Positions 22,641 through 35,229 are shown, counted from the first letter of the stretch. The stretch is DNA of 64,000 bases from Saururus chinensis (GCA_035235625.1 CP141140.1:14652685-14716684), one strand, 5' to 3'. Made by a program: numbers and translations. The notes: a model not told the origin generated them from the sequence alone.

Positions 22641-23352
22641 TCGTTCTATAATTAAAACGGAAGATTAGAAAAGCTTACTGCCCTCATGTCTCGTAGGGTA
22701 GTGTTATGCGGAGTTGCTCATATGAGCATCCTCCCCTTCATATCCGAAGATATTGGACAGAGCTTCCTCTAGCCTCCATACGTTCTTCATCTTGTGTCGA
22801 AAGACTACGTATAACGTTCTCCTTGCCGGAGACTCTTCTCGTTTTCTATGCCACGAGCGGCAGACAGAACCTCCCATACTCTGGATTATTTCTCATGATG
22901 TAGTTCAATAACTTCGGACAGAACTTCGTCTTGCTTCGGGCCCCTATTTCTTGTTCGGTGCTCGAGGATAACGGGCGGAGCCTCTCCTTGTCTCAGGGCA
23001 TTTTCTCCTTATACGGTTGTCGAATCAAAGAACAGACCTCTCCATCGCATAGAACATACTCGATTTAGTCAAGAACACCTCTTAGATGGACTAAATCGGA
23101 GTTAGGATGCTTAAGAATGGAGAGAAAGAAGTTTGTCGGTGCTCGGGCAGAACCTCTCCTTGTCTCGAGGCATTTCTTCCTTATACGGTCTCCAAATCAA
23201 AAAAAGGACCACTCCATCGCGTAGAGCACGCTCGATTTAGTAGGAAACGGGTCTTAAACGACCTTAATCGGCCTCAGAACGGTCAGAAACAGAGGAGGAG
23301 AAGAACTGCTTCGAAAACAGAACTAAATGGGGTTTTATAAGCCCCTGGCACG

Positions 23353-23378
23353 CCGAAACCGCGGCGCCGCGGTTTCGG
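23353..23378. repeat. perfect 26-bp GC-rich palindrome
   Basis: The half-site CCGAAACCGCGGC is followed immediately by its exact reverse complement. Just downstream (about 23415-23455) a 13-bp GCCCGCGTGCAGC-type unit is repeated about three times. Both lie near the 3' end of solo LTR-C. Confidence 0.9.
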
Positions 23379-24761
23379 TGGCGGCGCCCGCCGAATCCGT
23401 GCGCGTTGTGGTTTGCGCCCGCGTGCAGCGCCCGCGTGCAGCGCCCGCGTCCCGCATCGGCCCGCGCCACGGCGCGCCAGCCGAGCGCCATTTTATTATT
23501 TTTTTATAAAAAAATCCAAATCTTCAAACGCGCATAACTTCCTACCCCGGATTCGGATTCACGTGTTTTAGGTACCGTTGGACTCGTATCGATGAGCCCT
23601 TCGATACGAACCTACTTAAAGCTGTAAATCATACTATTTCCAAGTGGGTCCCACATATTTTCTACGCTCGTCGAGATTGTAACTTCCGGTCCCGACCTCC
23701 GTTTTGCACGTTCTTCGAATCGTTACGCTCGTTATGCCAAGCTCTACCTAGCTATGGGTATGTCATCTAATAAAACCCCTTAACATTAATCTCAAATTAC
23801 CGAATTACCCTTAACCCTCCCGGGTTAAGTGTTACCGAAAAATGGGTCATTACAGTTAGTGATTATGTCTAGACTCAAGTATGAGGTGAATGAGCTTACA
23901 TATGTTTAGCATGTGGTTATGTTTTGACTTGAGTTATGATTTTAATGGTTCTTCTCTTATGATTTCCGCTAGAATCCATGATTTGATGTTAATGCGCTTG
24001 TGTAGTGTGATGGTGAGTTAATTACAAAGCATGTTGATATACATCGAGTGAGGTGTTTCTACCATGCACACACACACACATGTGGGGTTAATGATTATGA
24101 TGAGGCTTGATATTATGATTATGAATTATGCATGAGGGGCTAATAAGAGCACTTATCATGAATTAGGATTCATGTATGCCTTGCCCACATATGTACCATA
24201 TTGCATGCATCATAAAAACGAATTTCTAATTGAGGCTTTATCGAGATAAACCGAGTTTGATCGATTGGATGCAATGTGGTGAAATTGCATGCCAAATTAA
24301 TCGGTCGTTGGCTTAATCGAAACTTGATTGGTCCAAAGGGACATGTTTTGATTTAAGTTCCTTTGTGGAACATGTGCACTCTCCGGGTTGAGTATAGTTA
24401 AATAGAATTATGTGGGGACGAGTTATGTACTTGTCTTACGGATTGAGATTATTATGATTATTTGGACCCTGAGAATCTAGCTGGTTTGTTCAAGTGCATC
24501 GGTTTACCAGGTATTGTTACTTGGGACTTTAGTCTTGACAAGCAGGGTTGCCCGGGAGTTTAGGCTTGATAGGCAGGAGTTGCTCGAAAGGCGTTGGCCT
24601 TGAGGAGCAAGAGTTGCTCAAAGGCTTTGACCTTGAGGAGCATGTCTATTTCATAAGTGTTTGCTCGAGGGTTTCGGCCTTAAAGAGCAAATTTATTCTC
24701 TATAGGTATGGACTTGCATGTTAGACTAGTGTGTGTTGAGACACTTATATATGCCTAATGA

Positions 24762-25040
24762 ATGAGACTGTTGATGCATGATCTGAAATATATGTTAGAG
24801 ATACATCTCATGCAGGTTTATATGATGTTGATGCATGATCTGAAATGTATGTTAGAGATACATCTCATGCAAGTTTATATGCTATTAATTCATGATTTTA
24901 AATATATGTTAGAGATACTTCTCATGAAGGTTTATATGATGTTGATGCATGATCTGAAATGTATGTTAGAGATACATCCCATACCGGTTTATATAATGTT
25001 GATGTATGATCTGAAATGTATGTTAGAGATGATTTGAATG
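24762..25040. repeat. 60-bp tandem repeat, about 4.6 copies
   Basis: Each unit reads GATGCATGATCTGAAATGTA, then TGTTAGAGATACATCTCATG and a GTTTATATGATGTT segment. Because 60 is a multiple of three, it creates an apparent 91-residue frame with a 20-residue period, which is not evidence of a protein. It lies inside LTR-B. Confidence 0.85.
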
Positions 25041-25735
25041 TGTAGTAGAAACACTTCTCATGCGGTATAGGTGATATTCTAAATAGTCTGAACTATGCGA
25101 TTTAGACACTATTATGCAGGTTAGGAGATATATATATGTGATCAGAAAATGATATATATCTTGTCAATCATTAATCTAAATGGTTATATTACTATACCGT
25201 CGTGTTTCTGATGATTATAGATATAGTAAAACCATTGTTGAGTTTGTTATACTCACCCCTCTTTCTTATGCTTTTGCTTTGGGGCTGTGTGGCATGACAC
25301 GCAGATGGACATGATCCTCTCTATGAGGAAAGGTCGGAGATGACTTGGGAGTAGACGTGGAGACATCTTATGTGGCTTATTTCTTTGATTTTTGTTATGA
25401 TGTTAGAACCTATGTGGTGTAGTTCCCATTTTGGATTGTGTTACATTATACAGATTGATTGAGACTTAGTTTTGGAGCCTAGTGTGGGCTATGGATTAAT
25501 TAGTATGTGGGTTTGAGATTTTGGTTTATTTTATAGTTAAAGTAACTCTTTTAATTTTTCTTATTTACTCTTGCTCAAAGTGGTGTGTTTACTCAGTAAA
25601 TGTTTAGATCGCCCGTGATTAGGGCATAAGTCTTCCGCTAATCGTATTTTAATCTCCTTGTCGCCCCCGTGCGCTTGACCGGCCCTTGGACCAGGTTCGG
25701 CTCGGGTCAGGCAATGCCGGGGGTTTGACAACAGT

Positions 25736-27754
25736 GATTAGATGGTCCAACGTCGATATGACCAACACCTGTGTAGGGGTGATGAATGCACATCGAACTT
25801 TGAGTTCTGTACCATGCACCGCCTTGAGACATTTGAAAGCTAAATGGCTCGTGTGCATGGGTTGTGGCCCTTCCATATTACACACAAAATTCAAAATTTA
25901 GTGTCTTATATTTCATTGATAATTATAAGATTCAAAAAGGATTCACAACTTAATAAATCTTACCTCCAATTAGGTTCACTTTCATCATAAATAGGCGCAG
26001 ACGACCTATAACGTTCATTTGAAGCTATTGTCATAGATAAATTTCCTTCTTCTTCGTCATCCACCAGCATTTGCATATGTCTTTCATTGTTCACATTTCT
26101 TTCAGAGCTCCTGTGTGAGCTCCTGTTAGAGCTCCTATGTGAACTACTTCGCCTTTCACTAGGCATTCGGGACTCTTTTTCTAGAAATAAGTCAAAATAA
26201 ATTATGTGACGCGAGAGGTCAAACATAAAACTCTTTTATGCATCATCATTTATACATATTTGTCTCGAATTCAATCCATATGTTGGAATAGCACATTTTG
26301 TAATGATTTTCCATCTTCTTCGATCCCACCTAGTCTTGCTAGCTACTTGCATCTCAAATTCATCATATGTAGACAGTTTCTTAATTAATAATCATTTTGT
26401 GCGTCCGTCATAGTTAAGTAAAAATCTAACAATTTCTCTTGCCATCTCTATTCACTTAATTCATAAATAATAGATTAAATTAATATTAGATTAAGCAATT
26501 ATCTCAAAACTAAGAGGCTAAAATTAGATTAAGCAATTGCCTTATATATCAACGAGCAATAATCATACATTTCTTCACATATTTCTTCTTTTATCCAAAG
26601 AAGACAACAAATATTCTCATACACTTCTTCAAATATTATATCTACCCTATTGATAAAAATATTAAATACTTTTTTATTCGAGAAAGCATGCAAATGAATA
26701 TGCATTTTACAGCAATATAAGTTCATGATAACATTTGCCTATATAGTTACAAGACATTTAACCGTTCTACCCTTTGGGGTTTCTTATTGGAACTGGAATA
26801 CTATTTTTTTTAAAAAAGAAAGCATATGCTTTTATAATTATTTTGTTTTCTTTTTAGCACTGGTTTTCTAATGTCTTACAGGCTCTCCTTTTTGTTGACA
26901 ATTTTCCGGAAAGGACATTTAAATGGATGAAATAAGAAAATCCACCTTTTCTCATGGGCGTAACTACATGAAATTGTTGAAAAATGACGATCAGATGATT
27001 GCTAAAACTTTTTATTCTTCTAAAAGCTATTAAATTATATTATACATTATTTTATCAATTTATCTTTAAAGATATATCAGTAAACATATTGCTCTACATT
27101 CTACAAGCCATGTAAATAAGCTGTTCTGTGCCATTCAAGCTTAATTTACAAACAACAAGAAGGAAACAAATTTAGTCCACCTCCCTAATATCCAGGCAAG
27201 TAAAATCATCAATCCTAAGACCGACCAGTGCATACACTAATGCACATGAACACAAGTGCACTAATGTGCACTAGCACGGCCAGGCAGGAGGACCAAGAAC
27301 GCCTCAAAAAATGATAATCACTTAAATTTCTAATAATCACTTGACTTTTATGCTCTATAATTAATTTAGTGATCCAACCAACGATAAAATCGCCAAAATT
27401 TTCCTCAATTTCTGCTTGTAATAAAAAAGAACATTAGAATGGATGTAAATATGTGGAAGTTGATTGGAAACACATATGAAGTTGATTAAGTACTTATACT
27501 ACGAAATTACAAGAAAAAATCACATACTACCAAATCCCTAAACTAATATTAGGGCAAGGGAAATACCTGAAATCCCTAAACTGAAACTAGGGCGGAGGGC
27601 GAGATTGCTGGACACGGTGGTGGGGCAGCACTCAAATCCAACAACCGGCAAAAACAGTGGCTGGGTGGACGACGAGAACCGGAGGCAGAGGCGTCGGGAA
27701 GAGGAGCGAATGAGCACGGACAAAAATGGACTGGAGGCAAAGGCGTCGGGTTAA
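25736..27754 (-). other. MULE interior right of LTR-B, no clear gene
   Basis: Minus-strand frames exist at 25960-26226 (Ser/Arg-rich, SSHRSSNRSSHRSSER) and 25736-25894, but no transposase catalytic motif is visible. Near 27540-27790 GC content rises just inside the right inverted repeat. The position fits the 5' side of the transposase gene whose tail lies at 20108-20380. Confidence 0.4.
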
Positions 27755-29594
27755 AATAAGATATAAAGGACAAAATCGTCTTTGGTCTCAAAAGCTAACG
27801 GCAGAATTGGCCAAGTATAGCGATTTCGTCGTTTAGAAGGACGAAATCGCCTTAAGGTAATTTCGTCCTTCTTAAGGACGAAATTGGGTTAAGTATTATA
27901 AACCGTTAAACCGATTTTGTCCTTTAGAATAGCGAAATCATCTTAAAAAATTTAAAAAAAAACCACGAAATCGCCTATATGGCAAAAAGTAACAGCACTT
28001 TGAGAAATATTTTCTAAAGTGGTCTAAATTGGTAAATAATTTTTTTAAATTATTATTTAAATAAATTTCCCATAAAAATAAGGATTATTTAAATATTATT
28101 ATAATACTTTTCTTTAAGGCATAAGAAGACATAAAATTAGCAATCAATAAATACCATACACATATTTGTTATTTTATTATCAAAATACAAAGAAATAAAA
28201 GGTGTATTTTCATCGCAACTTTAATGACAATATGTCACAATATTCTTTCCTTGGCCTACTCTTCATAGCCCACATTCAATTATTAGAAACCACATTCTAC
28301 CCTTGTATAAAATATGTCATGTGTGTGTATCACAAGACAAGCGGGTGGATCCAAACTTGTTGGCCCCATGAGTTACACAAGTCGTGTTGAAATTGCACAT
28401 CCCAAAAGCGTCATTTAAAATAAAAGTGCTTGTAGTAGATATGTGTACTTTAATTATACTTAAATTACCTATAAATTGTATTAATCCTTCAATTCGTCTA
28501 AAAAAGTTAAATTGTCCTCTTATTGATATTTTAACAAATTTTGGTATTTTTTATTGATAAATTTAGTACAACAATTTGGTTAGTGAAGTAATCAAAATTT
28601 GTGTTAGAGCAGTGTACAAGAAGTAGATCTTAATACTTGAAAATATTATGCCATAATTTGATTCAATAAGCTATTAACATTGATTGAGTTAAATTAAAAA
28701 ATTAAAGTTAAATTAACAAATTAAAAAAATGTCCATGTCAAGTAGCATGGCACAGAATGGACAACAGTTGTCCGATGTTCGTCTGCAGCCATGTTCGGGT
28801 TTTAAAACACTGGTCTGCGAGGACTTAGACGCGGCTGTGGCGTCTCTTGTGTTCTTGGTGATTTGAGTTTTAAATTGGTATTTTATAGAGTTATGTATTT
28901 GCGTGGCTTGGTACCGAGAGCCGGGGGTACCTGGTGTACTCCATTGTCTACTGGCTCCTTACCTGAGGTACATGGACTTCTTTCTATGTGCTCGCATTTA
29001 TTTTTTATTGTTTTCCACAAAGTACTGGTTCTTTCTAGTGAATTTTTAGATCATGATCTATGTAGGTGTGGTTACCGATTTTGACTTGATTGCTTGAAAT
29101 CTAGATTATGTTGAGTTAGGTGATTTTTTATTTTCGGACATCCTGTCAGAGTGATTTTGTTGATTCTATTTAAAGTAATAATTGAACACTTTTCACTCCA
29201 TAAGATGAAAAGTGTTGGCAGGGTAGATAGCTATTTTTTGGCTACAAGACAAGTGGTAATAAATTGATTATATAGGAAATAAGGTAAAAGATTTCAATAG
29301 TTTTGAAGTTTGCTAAAAGCATGTTGCATTATGTCGTTAAAACAATCTGAAAGGCCAAAGACTTACAGTTAAGCCTATAAAACAGCCAAGAAACACTCAT
29401 TTATAATATTCAAGAAGAGGATACTTGAATAATAGTATCTGAAGTTATACTGGTACAAGAAATTTTTGCTTATTAAACAAGAAAATCTGATTATGTCTTC
29501 TGTATTGTTCACATACAGGTATAGTTTTTTTTTTAGAAAGTCAGTTTGTTTTGTGAAAGGAACTTTCAAATGTTTGCAATGCTCTTACATTTGC

Positions 29595-29743
29595 AGCTCA
29601 AAGACAACATACAGAATGGAGACATTAAGAGTGTTGACCTTGGAAGTGCTCTTAATCTTCTTCCTCCAATTATCAGAAAGAAGGATTCTGGTGAAATTTT
29701 TAGAAGTTTTTCCAAATATATGAATTGGATTGGAATGTATTAA
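29595..29743 (+). pseudogene. possible gene fragment (single exon-like piece)
   Basis: After a TTGCAG acceptor-like site, about 49 codons stay open. They have protein-like composition (NGDIKSVDLGSALNLLPPII, then RKKDSGEIFRSFSKY) and end in TAA. I do not recognise the family. It has no partner exons nearby and is probably a captured or leftover fragment; chance cannot be excluded. Confidence 0.25.
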
Positions 29744-29764
29744 GAAAGGGATTTCGTAATATAA

Positions 29765-29917
29765 ATGTCCATGTTCGTCCATGTCCGTGCGGACAAATAC
29801 AGACGAACAGATTCTATGTCCGTCATGGATAAGGATGGACAGACAATTTGTACCTGTAAGAACGAACAGACGTGGACAACCCTTGTTAGCATATGTGTCT
29901 GTCCGTTTACACCCCCA
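29765..29917. mobile_element. hAT-like element end, GTCCGTGTCCG family
   Basis: GTCCATGTTCGTCCATGTCCG and related words end in GTCCGTTTACACCCCCA, matching the ends at 403, 34030 and 54802. The left partner was not located. Confidence 0.45.
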
Positions 29918-31436
29918 CAGTTGACTAGCACGTCTTTAGGCATTGTTAGATCCTGGGTTCGAGTCTTGCTAATGCATTAATAATTTTGGATAACCAAACA
30001 TCACAGACATGCCCAGATCTGATTCATCCAGCCTCACGTCCAAAACCAAACTCACACAAGCATGTCCAGATCCTGTTCATCCAGTCCCACTTCCAAAATA
30101 GAGTGGAAAATAAATATTATATATATGGTATCATACACATGACTTGTAACAAAAAAATTTGTGGATGGAGTATCCACCCCTATATCGTATCAATAGTGAT
30201 CGAGATCGATACAGATACCTATTAGCCGATATATACCTATATCAATCGATACTACTTTCCATGGTCCTCGTAATGGCTTGATTTGATTGTCTTGTACAAT
30301 CCGGTCACCGAAGACTTGCAATAGAAGACTCAAAAATTCCACACTTAAAAGAAAGTAGGCTACAATTGGTCCTTGTGATGGCCTGATGATTGCCTTCTAC
30401 AATTTGGTCACCGAAGACTCGTAAATTCCACACTTAAAAGAAAGTAGACTACAATAATTCAGGTAGGGTATTAAAATGAGTTTGAAAACTCCACTCAATT
30501 TGCGTTTGAACTGACCCAACTCATATTTAAGCTTGAACTCGAAGTTGGTTGAGCCAAGTTTGAACATATCTGTGTTCGGTTCTGCTTGAAGCTTGAGTAA
30601 AGCTTGAACTCATATTATGTATATTATTTTTTTAAATATATGCATGCATATATTATGCACTATATATAGATTTTATATCTCTCAAGTTTCAACTCCTTCC
30701 ATCAAATATATCATTTTCACTATTTTTTTGGGTATAATTACCTCAAGTTTTTTGTTAGAGAAAACAATAATATGTCTCATGAGAACTAAAACTATATTTT
30801 ATAAAACTTTACTCCATATGTCCTATATTAATAGTCTAGCTTAGGAAATTAAAATCAACTAAAACTAGTTTATTTTGTTTTCTAATCCTAATACATTGGA
30901 CCGCTTTTTGACCATGTTCGTATCGACTTTTCTCTAAAAATCTATAGGGCAGCAATTATAAAACCAAGTAATGATCACAAAATAAAGCAACTCGACTTGA
31001 ACTCAAAATTAAAGTTTCAAGCTCAAGCTCAAATAATCTAAAACTCGATTATACTTGGCTTGTTAACACCCCTAATTTTAAAGGTGTTAATGAGTCGAGT
31101 TGAGGTCGTGCTCGGCTTGAACTAGAACTATTCAAGCTCGGTTCTCGACTTGAAGTTCAACAAAGCTTGAATCTTCAAGCCCAATCAAGCTTGAATCTTC
31201 TAGCTTGAGCTCGACTTAAACTAGAAATCTAGAGCTCGCCTCAAGCTCGAGCTCAAACTTCAATAAGTGAATCATAAGCCTACTCTAGAACTATGCTCAA
31301 ACAAAAAATATATATATCTAAATTTAAAACATATGATGTATCACACATAGTAAGATGCTTTCAGTATAAAATAGTAATAACCATAATTCAATAAATATTA
31401 TGACTACACCTCGAATAATTGACTATCGTCACTAGG

Positions 31437-32515
31437 TGTGACATCCTGTATTTTCAAAAAGAAAATTTAATTTTTTTTTCTCTAAAGAGTATTTCTATTC
31501 ACCGTCTAGCCACCAATACATCGGCATCTTACTGATGGAACATTGGAATATTACTATCGAAAAGCATTGACATGTAAATGGCTTGTAGATGATAATTGTA
31601 TGTATCGATTACTTTAAAAAAGGAAATAATTATATGGTTTCAAGACTCTTTAAGTGGTTACCTCGATTTAAAAGGGAGTGAAACTCAGGATTGTGGGAGA
31701 AGAGAAGCCGCATAGGAGTCCTAGCGCCGAAGAGAGTTGGGGGTAATTTGGGAAGAAACCTGCAATGGAGAGAAGAAACTTCGTCTCGGTTCAGGTCGGA
31801 TTACAATTTATTATTTGAAATAGAGAAAAATATTTGTAGATTTCTAATTTACTTCAAGATCTTGATGATCTAGAACGTCTACATGTGATTTTTAAGTTAT
31901 CATGTATGATTATGCTTTAATGGTAAATTTCAAATTGTAATGGGTTAGTACTCGATTTATTACCCAAATGGCTTAAAACTTTGGCTTGAAATGATTTATA
32001 TGAGTTTTTACGCAAGAAAATGTGTTTGGAAAGGATATAGGGCCTCTCATCATTCTCTCCCTATCATCGGTAAAGTCACCGACGTGTTAGTGTCTGCATT
32101 GGTGAAAGGAGGATAATGAATAGTGCCCTTGCATGGATGTCATGTATGTTGACTAGTCCTCGGTAGTATGACTAACGCATCAATGTGGCATCGACGAGGT
32201 GGGCACTTCCAGCCAACCCACTATCGATGAAGGTTTGACATGTTGATGAGATTACAAATGGTCATCAGTGTCCTGGCCAACACGTCGGTGAGCTTACCTA
32301 TGGTGCCTCAACATAAATGTCTTAGTAATGATTATGCTATATATAAACTATGTAACTATATGATTTTCAAAGAGTTTTGGACATATGATTGGACACATTT
32401 AAATAGACAATAAAATCATTAAAAATTTAAATTTTGGATGTGGGTCCCATGGTTGCAGACAAATCACGTAAATCAACGATGAAAAGTGGTGTTTCTTCAT
32501 GCAAATATAGTTAAA
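31437..32515 (+). mobile_element. LTR-like repeat, copy 2 (longer)
   Basis: It begins TGTGACATCC, a common LTR start, with a TTTAAAAG-type promoter-like site near 31668 followed by a purine-rich leader. Its right ~600 bp align with 404-1005. No primer-binding site or coding region follows convincingly, so its right border is uncertain. Confidence 0.5.
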
Positions 32516-34229
32516 CATACACAAGTAAGAAAATGTCAACAATGTTGTTGACATGGGGATGATAGTGAGCTTAGGTGAAGGGCTAAGAGGTTAACCTTCT
32601 TGATTCACAAGATACGTAAATTACAAGATGAATCTAAATTAAAAAGGACATTAACATGTGAAAACATGTGTTGACCCAAGAAAAGATATGCACTAGAGGT
32701 TTAACCTAAAGAAAAGGGTTTGCACCTGAACCAAGATAAAGATGTAGGCTAGAGGAGGTTTAATGTGGAATTGTTGATTTTTAAAAGATCAAGGTCGTGG
32801 TGGAGTGGTCATTTTGCATAGGGTTGTTGAGCTTCAAAAGGTCATCGAGTACTTTTGTTTGGTATTATCCAAGGACTTCATAGCAGGTTTGGGCATCCAA
32901 CGCTATCTATAAGCAGCATGCATGATAGGGCTTAAACCTTTATCTTTATTGCATAGAGGTGTCGTTGGCCTGTCATTGAAGGACTTCATATGTCAAAGTT
33001 ATCTTTGTTGCTCTAAGAGGGAGATACAATGTTGTAGAACCTGAGAGCTGGATAATATGGTGGAATGTTTTGATTAGTGTTAAAGAGTAAAAACAATGTT
33101 AATTTTTTTTATTTGAGTTATCTAGTTAAGTTTGGTGGAAATTGGAGTGGACAATGAAGAACCATTAGAACTTAATGTTTAATTTAGACTTGGAAGTAAA
33201 AATTAGATGTTTTTTTAGATTTGAAACTATAAATGTTCATTTATGTTTCTAATTATGTTAGAACTATGGCTTTGAATGAGTGGTGTAGGTAGTTTATCTT
33301 AAAATTTGATATTTATTTGTTTATGTTACTATTTATATTTTTTTATGTTGATAGGAAATGTGGAATGATAACTTATTGAAATAGGTTGGAATGAACAATG
33401 TTTTGAATGGTCAAATAGGTTCAAGTGAAATTTTGAATAGGATTTGAATAGGTTTTAACAAAAAAAATTTAGTATTATAGGGAAACTCTTGCAAAAAAAA
33501 ATTAGGTGATGACAGCATCCTCTGGGTCAACTCAGGTTGACCCACAGTTCAACTGGGTCGACCTAGCCTAGCCACTAATCCAAGTTGGGGTTTGGTCTAG
33601 GTTTTAAAACATTACCAAGGATATGATGGCTACTAACTGGATGGATTGGAGAGTCGTCGGGAGACGGAAGACTACGGCCACATTGTACATATGTCTCTTT
33701 AATATTTGACATGTTTAGTAATTTTGTGTGTTTGAAAGTGAGTAAATTGAGGCATGAGTTTCAGTTTACGTGTTAAAATATTAATAGACATACGCATGAC
33801 CACGTGGTAGAACGGTTCTACTCGATACTTTCTTGGTGCTTAGGGCAAATGGGGGAGTGTATGACTTAAAACTCTTATATAGTCACGAACGCAAACAACC
33901 ACAGACACGAATAGGCTAAGTCTGCAGCTGAGTCTTCATCTTCACAAATATGAAAAAACTGTATGTTTTAGTTGTGGAAGGATGTGGTTGCAAATGGATG
34001 ACGAATAAATGGTGTCCGTTTACACCCCTAATACTCCCAGTAATTGAAAATTATTTAAGAAAGATCGGATGTTGTGATCACAGCTACTATGAAATGGAAA
34101 GAGAGAGGTGGGTGATGATGGCATTTATTTGGAAATTTGAAGTAAAATAAGGGGTACTTTTATCCTTTTCTTGTGTTAAGGTTTTGAGGGTGTAATAAAG
34201 TTGTTAAAGTATTTAATTCTTTAACCTCT
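32516..34229. other. intergenic, relics only
   Basis: AT-rich sequence without a supported gene. A GTCCGTTTACACCCCTA end of the hAT-like family lies at about 34014-34030, and a GACCCACAGTTCAACTGGGTC inverted word at about 33538-33558. The rest is unremarkable. Confidence 0.45.
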
Positions 34230-34386
34230 TTTTTTTTTGGGCTTATTGTCGCTCCCCCTTTTTTTATACCCATCGAAGATTGCCCCCAACATGGGACCCC
34301 TCACGAGAGGAGGTCACACGGGGTTTATCTCTACTTGAAGAAGATATATCACTATACTCTACTGTGAGCGCTAATCTTTAGCTACA

Positions 34387-34589
34387 TACTCCATTGGTCT
34401 CATATTAATAGTTAAATTTAAATAAATAGTGATTTTTTTAAGAGTGAAACTCATATATATGGGAGGGGGAAATAAGTTTATGATACTCTTTTTTAAGTGC
34501 TTAATCACTTAAATTAAACAAAATAGAACTATTAATATAAAATAAATTTTTTTGTTAAATGGAGCTATTAATTTAGGATAGAGGAAGTA
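34387..34589. mobile_element. Stowaway-like MITE, copy in unit 1
   Basis: The left end TACTCCATTGG...ATTAATAGTT is mirrored at the right end (complement TACTTCCTCT...TTAATAGCTC), with TA borders as in Tc1/mariner-type MITEs. It is about 203 bp with no coding capacity. Confidence 0.65.
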
Positions 34590-34802
34590 TTTGATTGCTA
34601 CTAGCCCTTACAGACTTAGGATTACGTTCAGTTGTACTTTCTCCCTCATTTTTTTGGCTTATTGCTGCTCCCCCTTTTTTTATACCCATCAAATGTCACC
34701 CCCAACATGGGACCCCTAGAGAGGGGAGGTCGCACGGGGTTTATTACTACTATAAGAAGACATATCACTATTCTCTACCATGAGCGTTAATCTTTAGCTA
34801 CA

Positions 34803-35005
34803 TACTTCTCCGGTTTTATATTAATAGTTATATTTAAAAATAATAATTTTTATTAAATAGTGAAACTCACATTTACGGGAGAGAAAAATAAATTTATGAT
34901 ACTCATTTTGAAATACCCAATCACTTAAATTAAACAAAATAAAACTATTAATATAGGATAAATTTTTTTGCTAAATGAATCTATTATTTTGGGATGGGGG
35001 AAGTA
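34803..35005. mobile_element. Stowaway-like MITE, copy in unit 2
   Basis: It has the same size and ends as 34387-34589 and moved with the tandem duplication rather than by a new insertion, since the flanks are also duplicated. Confidence 0.65.
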
Positions 35006-35229
35006 TTTGATTGCTACTAGCCCTTACAGACTTTAAAGAACTGATCAATAGCAAAAAAGAATACAAAAGCTTCTACACGCACTAAACTTAGGATTACGTT
35101 CAGTTGTACTTTCTCCATGTGATACTGTTGTTGCCTCTTTTGCGCTATAATGATATTTACCAAGATATACTCACATGATTTTTCATTTCTATCACACCAT
35201 GATATGACAACAGTAGAAAAAAATTCAAT

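Larger units (their letters stand above)
21862..23854 (+). mobile_element. solo LTR-C nested in LTR-B, target duplication GTTAG
   Basis: It begins TGTAACGACCC and ends GGGTCATTACA, with perfect GTTAG duplications (21857-21861 and 23855-23859). No internal region is present. It holds a tandem array (22440-22640) and a GC-rich palindromic block (23340-23480) near its 3' end. Its 3' third resembles LTR-D, including an AACTTCCTA word and a following AAGTGGGTC block. Short open frames inside it show no domain. Confidence 0.9.
20382..25730 (+). mobile_element. LTR-B: solo-LTR-like insertion, target duplication ACAGT
   Basis: It begins TGTAAGATCC and ends GGGTTTGACA, flanked by ACAGT (20377-20381 and 25731-25735). 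Its two ends match those of LTR-A. It has a TATA box (TATAAATA, 20809-20816), but no primer-binding site, gag or pol. Without nested LTR-C it is about 3.35 kb, long but acceptable for a Ty3/gypsy LTR. A non-autonomous element without recognisable LTR pairs is the alternative. It sits inside the MULE. Confidence 0.8.
17111..28071 (-). mobile_element. Mutator-like element (MULE) with long terminal inverted repeats
   Basis: The left end (17111, GAGAAAATTATTT) and right end (28071, complement GGGAAATTTATTT) open inverted repeats that stay alignable over about 345 bp (17111-17455) and 317 bp (27755-28071). They share TATTTCTCAAAGT and repeated GACGAAATC/TCCTTCTAAA words. The flanking 9-mers are ATAAAAATT and ATAAAAATA, 8 of 9 identical, as expected for a 9-bp MULE duplication. 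Inside on the minus strand are a decayed plant mobile domain gene and a transposase C-terminus with zinc knuckle. Solo LTR-B splits the element. Without LTR-B it would be about 5.6 kb. Confidence 0.85.
28072..31436. other. intergenic with MITE relics and a possible exon fragment
   Basis: The stretch is AT-rich. A hAT-like right end with GTCCGT words lies at about 29765-29917, tRNA-promoter-like sequence at 29930-29985, and AGCTTGAACTCGAG-type words, typical of small hAT-like MITEs, at about 30470-31300. No complete gene is supported. Confidence 0.5.
34230..35117. repeat. tandem duplication (~420-bp unit) 3' of NF-YB
   Basis: Unit 1 (about 34230-34647) and unit 2 (about 34648-35117) share GGCTTATTG, GCTCCCCC, CCCCCAACATGGGACCCCT, a Stowaway-like element, GCTACTAGCCCTTACAGACTT and AGGATTACGTTCAGTTGTAC. 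Unit 2 has an extra ~55 bp before the last block. The array ends about 110 bp downstream of the NF-YB stop codon. Confidence 0.85.
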
